NCBI RefSeq assembly: GCF_018388465.1
Contig: NZ_CP074404.1
Coordinates: 3,782,001 to 3,846,000, forward strand
Direction: 5' to 3'
Origin: Cellulomonas fengjieae
Lineage (GTDB): Bacteria > Actinomycetota > Actinomycetes > Actinomycetales > Cellulomonadaceae
DNA length: 64,000 nt
The notes below the pieces were generated by a model that had not been told where the DNA came from, made no database searches, and worked only from the letters and a program-made list of their open reading frames with translations. Below are positions 15,756-22,620 of this stretch, in pieces; the first letter of the stretch is position 1, and every line of letters starts with the position of its first letter. The position numbers and the translations under genes were made by a program.

Positions 15756-16156
15756 GACGCCTGCGAGATCCTGAGGTGGTTGCCCGACGGGTCGCGGAAC
15801 GCGCAGTCGCGCGGACCCCAGCCCTGGTCCTTGGGCTCCTGGAGGACCTCGGCGCCGGACGCCCGCACGGCCTCGAACGTCTTGTCGAGGTCGTCGGAGG
15901 CGAACACGAGCATCGGCAGGGAGCCCTTGGTGAGCAGCTCCTGGATGGCGTCGCCCTCGGCCTGCGACCGGCCCGCGTGCGGCTCGGAGAGCACGATGCC
16001 CAGGCCCGGCTGGGCGTCGGTCCCCAGGGTCACCCACCGGAACCCGCCGGACGACACGTCGTTGCGGACCTCGAGTCCCAGCGCGTCACGGTAGAAGCCC
16101 AGCGCCTCGTCGACGTCGGTGACGGTGATGTTGGTGAACTGCAGTGAGATCGTCAT
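15752..16156 (-). CDS. VOC-family (glyoxalase/bleomycin-resistance-like) protein
   Basis: 134 residues. FTNITVTDVDEALGFYRDALGLEV opens a full VOC domain and DCAFRDPSGNHLRISQ closes it, with the metal-type Glu/His positions only partly conserved. Function is unknown; such proteins often resemble antibiotic-binding or dioxygenase folds. ATG 16156 is chosen because TAGCGT lies 7 bases before it; GTG 16162 would leave no room for a promoter. It directly follows the AraC gene, whose stop codon is part of the -10 box. Confidence 0.85.
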   Translation of the reverse strand: MTISLQFTNITVTDVDEALGFYRDALGLEVRNDVSSGGFRWVTLGTDAQPGLGIVLSEPHAGRSQAEGDAIQELLTKGSLPMLVFASDDLDKTFEAVRASGAEVLQEPKDQGWGPRDCAFRDPSGNHLRISQAS

Positions 16157-16163
16157 GCGCACG

Positions 16164-16169
16164 ACGCTA
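16164..16169 (-). promoter_or_regulatory. -10 box TAGCGT of leaderless VOC gene
   Basis: Seven bases separate it from ATG 16156. The TAG is also the stop codon of the AraC gene. Confidence 0.5.
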
Positions 16170-16604
16170 GGAGCCGGGCGCGGTCGAGGCTTCTTCGATC
16201 CTGCTCCGTGTGCGGACCGGGCGCGTGTGCACCTTGGCGATGCACGGGGGCATCGCCTCGACCGCGCTGTGCGCGCGGCTGCGGTACGCCGACGGGGTCT
16301 CGCCCACGATCTCGGTGAACCGCGAGCTGAACGACCCGAGGGACGTACAGCCGACCGCCATGCAGGTATCCGTGACGCTCGTCCCCCTGCGGAGCAACGC
16401 CATCGCCCGCTCGATCCGGCGGGTCATCAGGTAGCTGTACGGCGTCTCGCCGTAGGCGGCGCGGAACTGGCGGGAGAAGTGCGCGGGCGACATGAGCGCC
16501 CGGGCCGCCATGGTCGGGACGTCGAGCGGCTGGGCGTAGTCGCGGTCGATCAGGTCCCGGGCGCGGCGCAGGTGAGCGAGGTTCTGCAGCTCCTCCTCAG
16601 TCAC
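16167..16604 (-). CDS. AraC-family regulator, DNA-binding domain only
   Basis: 145 residues from GTG 16604. It has both helix-turn-helix motifs (VPTMAARALMSPAHFSRQFRAAYGETPYSYL and VTDTCMAVGCTSLGSFSSRFTEIVGETPSAYR) but no sensor domain, then a basic tail. Such short AraC proteins next to VOC genes are common in actinobacteria and probably control the VOC gene. TAGCGT (16612-16617) sits 7 bases before the GTG. Divergent from the metallophosphoesterase gene with 47 bases between. Confidence 0.88.
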   Translation of the reverse strand: MTEEELQNLAHLRRARDLIDRDYAQPLDVPTMAARALMSPAHFSRQFRAAYGETPYSYLMTRRIERAMALLRRGTSVTDTCMAVGCTSLGSFSSRFTEIVGETPSAYRSRAHSAVEAMPPCIAKVHTRPVRTRSRIEEASTAPGS

Positions 16605-16611
16605 GCGATCG

Positions 16612-16617
16612 ACGCTA
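16612..16617 (-). promoter_or_regulatory. -10 box TAGCGT of leaderless AraC gene
   Basis: Seven bases before GTG 16604 on the minus strand. A divergent TAGAAC box at 16640-16645 lies 6 bases before ATG 16652 on the plus strand. Confidence 0.5.
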
Positions 16618-16651
16618 GCCCGAGCGGCTCCCGCGACGCTAGAACTGGCGG

Positions 16652-17389
16652 ATGACTGTCGTCGCGCACCTGAGCGATCCGCACATCGGCGCCACCGCTG
16701 CGAGCGTCGACCGCCTGGACCGGGTGCTCGCCGAGGTCGGCCGGCTGCCCCGGCTCGACGCACTCCTGATCACCGGTGACCTGGCCGACCACGGCCTTCC
16801 CGACGAGTACGCCGCCTTCTTCGCGGCGCTCCCGCCGGCGGTCCCGACGCTCGTCACGCCCGGCAACCACGACGTCCGCGACGCGCTCCGGCCGTTCGTG
16901 CCCGCGGCGGGTGCCGGCCCGGTCAACTCGGTGCTCGACGTCGCCGACCTCCGGCTCGTCGGGCTGGACACCTCCGTCCCCGGGCGCGACGAGGGCTACC
17001 TCGAGCCCGCCACCCTGGCGTTCGCGCGGAACGCCATCGATCAGGCCCCCGGGCGCGTGCTGCTCGCCATGCACCACCCGTCGATACCGGTCGGCAACCC
17101 CGTCCTGGACGGGATGGCCCTGACCAACGCGTCGGCGCTGACGGAGCTGGTCACGTCGTCCCCGTCCGTCATCGGCTGCCTGACGGGGCACGTCCACAGC
17201 GGCCTGGCCGGGACCTTCGCCGGGCGACCCATGCTCGGCGCGGTCGGCATCGTGTCGACCCTGCGGATCGATGGTGGCACCGACCCGCTGGAGGACCGCA
17301 CGGCCATGCCGGGACTTGCCCTGCACACGATCGACGACAGCGGCGGCATCATCACCGTCTTCCACGCCCTGGCTCCCGGCACCACCTAG
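16652..17389 (+). CDS. Metallophosphoesterase, CpdA-like
   Basis: 245 residues with all calcineurin-like motifs in order: SDPHIG (DxH), TGDLADHG (GDxxD-type), PGNHD, MHHP and TGHVHSG. The size and the GNHD region resemble class III cyclic-nucleotide phosphodiesterases (CpdA/Rv0805), so a cyclic AMP or phospholipid headgroup substrate is plausible. No signal peptide, hence cytoplasmic. The start fits a leaderless transcript. Confidence 0.88.
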   Translation: MTVVAHLSDPHIGATAASVDRLDRVLAEVGRLPRLDALLITGDLADHGLPDEYAAFFAALPPAVPTLVTPGNHDVRDALRPFVPAAGAGPVNSVLDVADLRLVGLDTSVPGRDEGYLEPATLAFARNAIDQAPGRVLLAMHHPSIPVGNPVLDGMALTNASALTELVTSSPSVIGCLTGHVHSGLAGTFAGRPMLGAVGIVSTLRIDGGTDPLEDRTAMPGLALHTIDDSGGIITVFHALAPGTT

Positions 17390-17426
17390 CGCGTCGAGCC
17401 AACGGCCTCCCGGGTGCCTTGTCGGA

Positions 17427-18095
17427 TCAACGCGAAGACTTGGTCGCGCCGGGTAGGACCAGGTCTTCGGGCTGCCGTCGGGACGCCAGCAGGCTTGCCT
17501 GGGGGCGGCGCTCGCCCGCGGCGGGTTCGCGGACGAGGCGGGCGTCGATGACGAACCCGGCCGCCTCGAGGAGGGCGGCGACGGTGTCCGGTGCGTGCAG
17601 CCAGGCGTCGCAGCTCACCTCGTGCCCGTAGGCGCGCGTCATCGCGCGGTGCTCGTCGTGCCCGGCCTGGAAGCCGAGCAGCAGGTGCCCGCCGGGGGCC
17701 AGGACACGACGCAGCTCGGCGACGACCGCCCGCAGCCCGTGCGGGGGCGTGTGGATGATCGAGTACCAGGCCAGCACCCCCGCCTGGCTCTCGTCCGGCA
17801 GGTCGAGCGCGGTCATCGAGCCGACCTCGAAGCGCAGTCCCGGGTGCGCGCCGCGGGCGACCTCGATCATCCCCGGCGACAGGTCGATGCCGACGACGTC
17901 GATCCCGAGCCCGGCCAGGTAGGCGGTCAGCCGACCCGTCCCGCAGCCCACGTCGGCGACCGGTCCGTCCACGCGGTCGGCGAAGTCGGCCAGCATCGCG
18001 CGGTCCAGCGGACCCTCGGCGTCCAGGCCCGTGACCACCCGCGCGTAGTCCACGGCCACGGTGTCGTACGTCGCGCGGGTGGCGTCGAGGGTCAT
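17427..18095 (-). CDS. Class I SAM-dependent methyltransferase
   Basis: 222 residues. VADVGCGTGRLTAYLAGLGIDVVGIDLSPGMI is motif I and II of the Rossmann-type methyltransferases, followed by VLAWYSIIHTP and LAPGGHLLLGFQ. Substrate unknown. It starts 3 bases after the stop of the GH3 gene on the same strand, so it is transcribed with the glucosidase, although no metabolic link is apparent. Confidence 0.88.
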   Translation of the reverse strand: MTLDATRATYDTVAVDYARVVTGLDAEGPLDRAMLADFADRVDGPVADVGCGTGRLTAYLAGLGIDVVGIDLSPGMIEVARGAHPGLRFEVGSMTALDLPDESQAGVLAWYSIIHTPPHGLRAVVAELRRVLAPGGHLLLGFQAGHDEHRAMTRAYGHEVSCDAWLHAPDTVAALLEAAGFVIDARLVREPAAGERRPQASLLASRRQPEDLVLPGATKSSR

Positions 18096-18098
18096 CGC

Positions 18099-20336
18099 TC
18101 AGCCCGTGACGGTGAACTCCGCGCGCAGGAGCACCTCGTCGCGCGACGACGGGCCGACGAGCAGCTCGAACTGGCCGGGCTCGACGATGCGGCGACCGGC
18201 CGCGTCCACGAGCGTGCAGTCCGCGACGGGCAGCGAGAGGTCGACGACCACCCGCTCACCGGGCGCGACCTGCACCTGCCGGTACGTCTTGAGCTCCTTG
18301 ATCGCCCACGTCACCGACGTGACGGTGTCGCGCACGTAGACCTGCACGGTCTCCAGCGCCGGCCGGTCGCCTGTGTTGTGCAGCGTGACCTGGGCCCGGA
18401 TCGTGTCGCCGGTACCGAGCTCGGGCTCCAGGACCCGCAGGTCGTCGTACGTCACGGTCGTGTACGACAGGCCCTCGCCGAACGCGAACGGCACGCGCTG
18501 CGTCAGGTCGGCGTAGCGCGTCCCGTGCTGGCCGGGGAGCTGGTTGTAGAACACGGGCAGCTGGCCGACGTGCTGGGCGAACGAGATCGGCAGGCGGCCC
18601 GACGGCTCGATCCGGCCGAGGACCAGCTCGGCGATGGCCTGGCCGCCGCGCATGCCGGGGTTGGCGGCCCAGATGATCGCCGCGGCGTCCATCGCGCTGG
18701 CCGGCAGCACGTGCGGCTTGCTCGCGATGACGACGACCACCAGCGGCGTGCCGGTCGCGGCGAGCGCGTCGAGCAGCGCCACCTGGCCGCCGATGAGCTC
18801 CAGGGTGGCGGTGGACCGGCCCTCGCCGACCAGCTCGATGCGGTCGCCCACCACGGCGACGACGACGTCGGCGGCCCGGGCGGCGGCGACCGCCTCCGCG
18901 ATCAGGGCCTCGTCGGGCTCGGCGGGGATGACGACCTGCGGGCGCGGCTGGCCGTCGGGGAAGAGCTCACCCTCCGGGTCGGCGCCGAGCGTGAGGATGT
19001 CGGCGCCGCGGGCGTGCGTGACCGTCCAGCCGTCGGGCGCGTGCTCGCGGAAGCCGTCCAGGACTGTGGTGGTCAGCTCGCGCGGGTGGCCGTCCGGCAG
19101 CCAGTCGGCCTGGCCGGAGGACCCGGCCCAGTCGCCCAGCTGGGTGTGCTGGTCGTCCGCGTTGGGCCCGACGACCGCGATGGTCCGGGTGCCGGAGTCG
19201 AGCGGGAGCGTGCCGTCGTTGGTGAGCAGGACCAGGGAGCGCCGGGCCACCTCGAGGTTGATCGCGGTGTGCTCGGCCGAGCCGATGACGGCGGCCTGCC
19301 GCTCCACCGAGGGGTGGCGGGCGTCCTCGAACAGGCCCAGCTCGAACTTCACGGTGAGGATGCGGGACACGGCCGCGTCCAGCGCGTCCTCGTCGAGAAG
19401 CCCGTCGCGCACGGCCTGCTGCGCGCCCTCGAAGAAGCCGGGCGTCGTCATGACCATGTCGTTGCCGGCCCGCACGGCCGCGGCCGACGCGTGCGCGTAG
19501 TCGGGCTGGATGCGCTGCTCCCAGACCATCCGGCCGACGTTGTCCCAGTCGGTGATGAGCGTGCCCTCGTAGCCCCACTCGCCCCGCAGCACCTCGCCCA
19601 GCAGCCAGTCGTTGACGGTGATCGGCACACCGTCCATCGACTGGTACCCGAGCATGAACGTGCGGCAACCCTCGCGGGCGACGCGCTCGAACGGGGGCAG
19701 GAACCACGAGCGGAGCTTGCGGCGGGAGATGTCGGCCTCGGTGGCGTCGCGGCCGCCCTGCGTCTCGGAGTACCCGGCGAAGTGCTTGGCCGTCGCCAGG
19801 ATCGCGGTGGGGTCGGACAGGCCGTCGCCCTGGTAGCCGCGCACCATGGCCGACGACAGCTCGCCGATGAGGAACGGGTCCTCGCCGAAGGTCTCGCTCA
19901 CGCGGCCCCAGCGCAGGTCCCGGGCGATGCAGAGCACCGGCGAGAACGTCCAGTGGATGCCGGTGGCGGCCACCTCGACGGCCGTCGCGCGCGCACCCCG
20001 CTCCAGCAGGTCGGCGTCCCACGTCGCCGCCATGCCGAGCTGCGTCGGGAAGATCGTCGCGCCCTCCCAGAAGGAGTGCCCGTGGATGCAGTCCTCGGCG
20101 ATGAGCAGCGGGATCTGCAGCCGGGTCCGGGCGGTCAGCTCGTGTGCCTGGCGGACCCGCTCCGGCGACGTGTGCAGGATCGACCCGACGTGCTGCGTGA
20201 GCACCAGGTCCTCCACGCCGTCCTTGGCGTTGAGCTGCATCATCTGGCCGACCTTCTCCTCGAGCGTCATGCGCCCGACGAGGTCGGCGACGCGCTCGGC
20301 GACGGGGAGAGAGGGGTCCTGATAGGGCGCGCTCAT
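18099..20336 (-). CDS. bglX: GH3 beta-glucosidase/xylosidase, BglX-like
   Basis: 745 residues. The (beta/alpha)8 domain (about 1-360) carries KHFAGYSETQGGRD and the nucleophile Asp263 in LITDWDNVG; the alpha/beta sandwich domain follows (VVGPNADDQHTQLGDW), then the C-terminal fibronectin type III-like domain (VPFAFGEGLSYTTVTYDDL ...). No signal peptide is visible, so it likely acts inside the cell on imported oligosaccharides, as expected for a cellulolytic actinobacterium. ATG 20336 is preferred to the start at 20387. A TAGGGT -10 candidate at 20386-20391 (complement) gives a leader of about 45 bases. Confidence 0.92.
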   Translation of the reverse strand: MSAPYQDPSLPVAERVADLVGRMTLEEKVGQMMQLNAKDGVEDLVLTQHVGSILHTSPERVRQAHELTARTRLQIPLLIAEDCIHGHSFWEGATIFPTQLGMAATWDADLLERGARATAVEVAATGIHWTFSPVLCIARDLRWGRVSETFGEDPFLIGELSSAMVRGYQGDGLSDPTAILATAKHFAGYSETQGGRDATEADISRRKLRSWFLPPFERVAREGCRTFMLGYQSMDGVPITVNDWLLGEVLRGEWGYEGTLITDWDNVGRMVWEQRIQPDYAHASAAAVRAGNDMVMTTPGFFEGAQQAVRDGLLDEDALDAAVSRILTVKFELGLFEDARHPSVERQAAVIGSAEHTAINLEVARRSLVLLTNDGTLPLDSGTRTIAVVGPNADDQHTQLGDWAGSSGQADWLPDGHPRELTTTVLDGFREHAPDGWTVTHARGADILTLGADPEGELFPDGQPRPQVVIPAEPDEALIAEAVAAARAADVVVAVVGDRIELVGEGRSTATLELIGGQVALLDALAATGTPLVVVVIASKPHVLPASAMDAAAIIWAANPGMRGGQAIAELVLGRIEPSGRLPISFAQHVGQLPVFYNQLPGQHGTRYADLTQRVPFAFGEGLSYTTVTYDDLRVLEPELGTGDTIRAQVTLHNTGDRPALETVQVYVRDTVTSVTWAIKELKTYRQVQVAPGERVVVDLSLPVADCTLVDAAGRRIVEPGQFELLVGPSSRDEVLLRAEFTVTG

Positions 20337-20456
20337 GGGGTGTCCTGGTGGGGTCGGAACGATTCGAGGATGCTGGCTGCGAGACACCCTAGAGCAGCGC
20401 GCGACGGCGGACGAGTACGCGCTCGGTGGACGAGAGGACGGCGGCGCGGACCGCGC

Positions 20457-20599
20457 TCACCACGCCCCGGCGACCGTCACGAGCGCGAGCGCCAGCACCA
20501 GACCGGTGACCACGCTGCAGAACCAGAGGAAGCCGAGAGTGGGACGGCGACCACGGCGACGGCGACCACGGTCGCGATCGATGAGCGGCGCGCTGCCAT
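20457..20599 (-). pseudogene. Frameshifted small membrane protein
   Basis: On the minus strand, TATCGT stands 6 bases before ATG 20599, which opens a frame with typical GC-rich third positions (MAARRSSIATVVAVAVVAVPL). Near 20540 the coding signal moves to another frame (GFLWFCSVVTGLVLALALVTVAGAW, stop 20457-20459), a plausible second membrane segment. Removing two bases from the CTCTC run there joins the frames into a two-helix protein of about 47 residues. Either a real frameshift or a sequence error. No family known. Confidence 0.4.
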
Positions 20600-20808
20600 G
20601 CAGGAACGATAGGGATGCGGCGCACAGGCGCGGCGGGTCGATGCGAAGATCACCCGGCTGGGTGGTCGGGAGCTTCGAGCGGTCGGCGGACCGCGGGTTC
20701 GGGACGTTGTCGAGATGCACGACAGATGGACCGCGGCCGAGCGTCGCACCTCGACCGGCTACCCGTCTCGGCCGGTCGCCAGTCAAGGTGTGCAGTCGGC
20801 TCAGTGGG
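20600..20808. other. Stretch with no recognisable gene
   Basis: None of the open frames here shows protein-like composition. It lies between two decayed genes and is probably degenerate. Confidence 0.5.
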
Positions 20809-20934
20809 TCAGACGGGATCGGTGAACGAGATCGGCTCGCCGGCGGCGTGAGCGGAAGTGATCTCCCCGCGCGTCGACTCGCCGATGTACCCACCGGGGT
20901 TGACGACCACAACCCGGTCAGCCCCGACGTCTGG
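20809..20934 (-). pseudogene. C-terminal remnant of a deoxyribosyltransferase-like protein
   Basis: On the minus strand an in-frame TAG is followed by about 40 codons reading PDVGADRVVVVNPGGYIGES and then TRGEITSAHAAGEPISFTDP, ending at TGA 20809-20811. The pattern NPGGYIGESTRxEI-A-A-GKP is the usual C-terminus of nucleoside-2-deoxyribosyltransferase-like proteins. The rest of the gene is gone, cut by the GNAT promoter region, so this is a decayed fragment. Confidence 0.45.
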
Positions 20935-20946
20935 CTACTGGCCCGG

Positions 20947-20952
20947 TAACGT
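20947..20952 (+). promoter_or_regulatory. -10 box TAACGT of leaderless GNAT gene
   Basis: TAACGT, seven bases, ATG 20960. Confidence 0.5.
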
Positions 20953-20959
20953 CGCTCAC

Positions 20960-21517
20960 ATGCCTGGCTTCGCCCCTTTTCAGCCCGGCGCGGGGCATCG
21001 CCCAGCGCCGGTCGCCGTGCGGCCGGCAGCACTGGGTGATGTCGAGGCCATGCTGGAAATTCAGCGGCGGGCGGGCAGGCCGGCTCATCCGGATGCGTAC
21101 CGCCGCGCGGTGGGGAACCCGGACTGCTGCGTTCTCGTCGCAGAATGCTCGTCGCAGGCGGGTGACCCGATCACCGTCGGCTGGGCCCGGACGTACCGCC
21201 ACGCCGCGGCAGTAGATCCGGCACCCACCGGTCACTACCTTGGCGGCGTCACGGTCGACCCCTCGTGGCGGCGAAGGGGCATCGCCCTCGCTCTGACCGC
21301 GGCGCGCGTGCAGTGGATCGCGGACCGCGCAGACGAGGTCTTCTACGTCGTGAACCCCCGCAACCTGGCCTCGATCGAGCTGCACCGTCGCTGGTCCTTC
21401 GAGGAGGTCATGCGCTCGTCGCGTCTGACAGGTGTCGAGTTCTCGGGCGGCGTGGGGATCCTGATGCGCGCCACGTTGGCCCAACGCGCTGACTCTCAAG
21501 ACGGCACTCTCCGGTAG
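20960..21517 (+). CDS. GNAT-family N-acetyltransferase
   Basis: 185 residues. VAVRPAALGDVEAMLEIQRR is the first strand and helix, GGVTVDPSWRRRGIALALTAARVQWI is the acetyl-CoA-binding motif A, and NPRNLASIELHRRWSFEEVMR is motif B. Substrate unknown. The start at ATG 20960 agrees with the leaderless -10 box; earlier in-frame ATGs lie within the remnant on the other strand. It stands between decayed genes, which suggests a region of turnover. Confidence 0.85.
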   Translation: MPGFAPFQPGAGHRPAPVAVRPAALGDVEAMLEIQRRAGRPAHPDAYRRAVGNPDCCVLVAECSSQAGDPITVGWARTYRHAAAVDPAPTGHYLGGVTVDPSWRRRGIALALTAARVQWIADRADEVFYVVNPRNLASIELHRRWSFEEVMRSSRLTGVEFSGGVGILMRATLAQRADSQDGTLR

Positions 21518-21525
21518 CCATCCGC

Positions 21526-21976
21526 CCGAGGCGAGCGCAGGACGCCACCTGGCGTCGCGTGCTCACCGATCCGGCCGGACAGGTCTGCTCCGTCGGCACC
21601 CGGTCGTACCGGCCCGGCGCGGACCTGACGCGCACGGTGATGGCGCGTGACGTGACCTGCACGTTCCCCGGGTGCCGTCAGCCTGCGGCCCGCTGCGAGA
21701 TCGACCACCGCGTCCCACGACTTCTCGCGCAGCCCGGACGACCACCTCCACGACCCGCCGACCTGCGAAGCGAACCTGCACTCGCTGTGCAAGCACCACC
21801 ACCAGGCCAAGACCGAGGGCTGGTGGACGGTCCACTACGACCGGGCCACCGGCGTCTCCACCTGGACCGACCGGCACGGCATCACCCACGCCCGCCATCC
21901 CGTCCAGGTGTGCATCCCTCCCGAGGCCCTGACGCACCGAGCGCCACCACCCGACATCGGCGCCCCACCCTTCTGA
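21526..21976 (+). pseudogene. DUF222/HNH endonuclease-like fragment, 5' truncated and frameshifted
   Basis: Only the C-terminal part of the common actinobacterial DUF222-HNH family remains: DATWRRVLTDPAGQV, TRSYRPGADLTRTVMARDVTCTFPGCRQ and CEIDHRVP. At about 21714 the frame changes; the following frame reads HDFSRSPDDHLHDPPTCEANLHSLCKHHHQAKTEGWW (given here as two joined motifs: HDFSRSPDDHLHDPPTCEAN and LHSLCKHHHQAKTEGWW) to TGA 21974-21976. The expected VPYDFSR needs two extra bases, so a 2-base deletion explains the shift. Not functional. Confidence 0.8.
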
Positions 21977-21984
21977 GCTGGGGC

Positions 21985-22620
21985 TCACCGCGCCCGGCGC
22001 ACCGCGATGACGTTGTCCGTGACCTCGGCGACCTGACCGTCGGGACCGGTCGCCATGCGCCGCGGGGACTCGAGCCGCTCCACGGACCAGCCGTCGCCCA
22101 GCTCGAACGACGCGAGCGACTCCTGCGCAGTCGGGAACTGCGCGTGGTGCATCCACGGCGCCACCGACGCGTGCTCGACGATCAGCAGGAGCCCGCCGGG
22201 CGCGACCAGATCAGCGGCGCGGTGCAGCACCTCGGACCGGGGGAACTCCGCCGGCCCGTGCAGGTAGGCCGAGGTCACCAGGTCGAACCGGCCGGACGGC
22301 ATCGACACCTGCAGGTCGTGCTGCTCGACGGTCACCCGGTCGGACAGGCCCGCGTCGGCGGCGGCCTGGGCCACGCGGCCGAGCGCGACCGCGGAGGCGT
22401 CCACCGCGGTGACGTGCCAGCCCAGCGACGCCAGCCAGAGGGCGTCGCCGCCGTGCCCGCAGCCGAGGTCGACCGCGCGGCCGGCGGCGGGCGCCAGGCC
22501 TCCGAGGACGTCGACGAGAACCGCGTTCGGGCGCGTGCCCCACGCGGGGTCGATCGTCGCGTAGTGCTCGTCCCAGTAGTGCTCGTCGTGCGTGTGCCCG
22601 TCAGGCGTGTGCTCAGTCAT
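21985..22620 (-). CDS. Class I SAM-dependent methyltransferase
   Basis: 211 residues. YWDEHYATIDPAWGTRPNAVLVDVLG, then AVDLGCGHGGDALWLASLGWHVTAVDASAVAL (motifs I-II), and VAPGGLLLIVEHAS. It resembles thiopurine/TehB-like methyltransferases. ATG 22620 overlaps the stop of the helicase gene by 8 bases, so it is the last gene of the M48-helicase-methyltransferase run. Its presence beside a defence-like helicase may be chance or may add a modification activity. Confidence 0.87.
   Translation of the reverse strand: MTEHTPDGHTHDEHYWDEHYATIDPAWGTRPNAVLVDVLGGLAPAAGRAVDLGCGHGGDALWLASLGWHVTAVDASAVALGRVAQAAADAGLSDRVTVEQHDLQVSMPSGRFDLVTSAYLHGPAEFPRSEVLHRAADLVAPGGLLLIVEHASVAPWMHHAQFPTAQESLASFELGDGWSVERLESPRRMATGPDGQVAEVTDNVIAVRRAR

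Noticed and set aside
17595..20612. 1005-residue open frame on the plus strand
   Set aside because: Opposite the GH3 gene, which has full catalytic motifs; composition is not protein-like.
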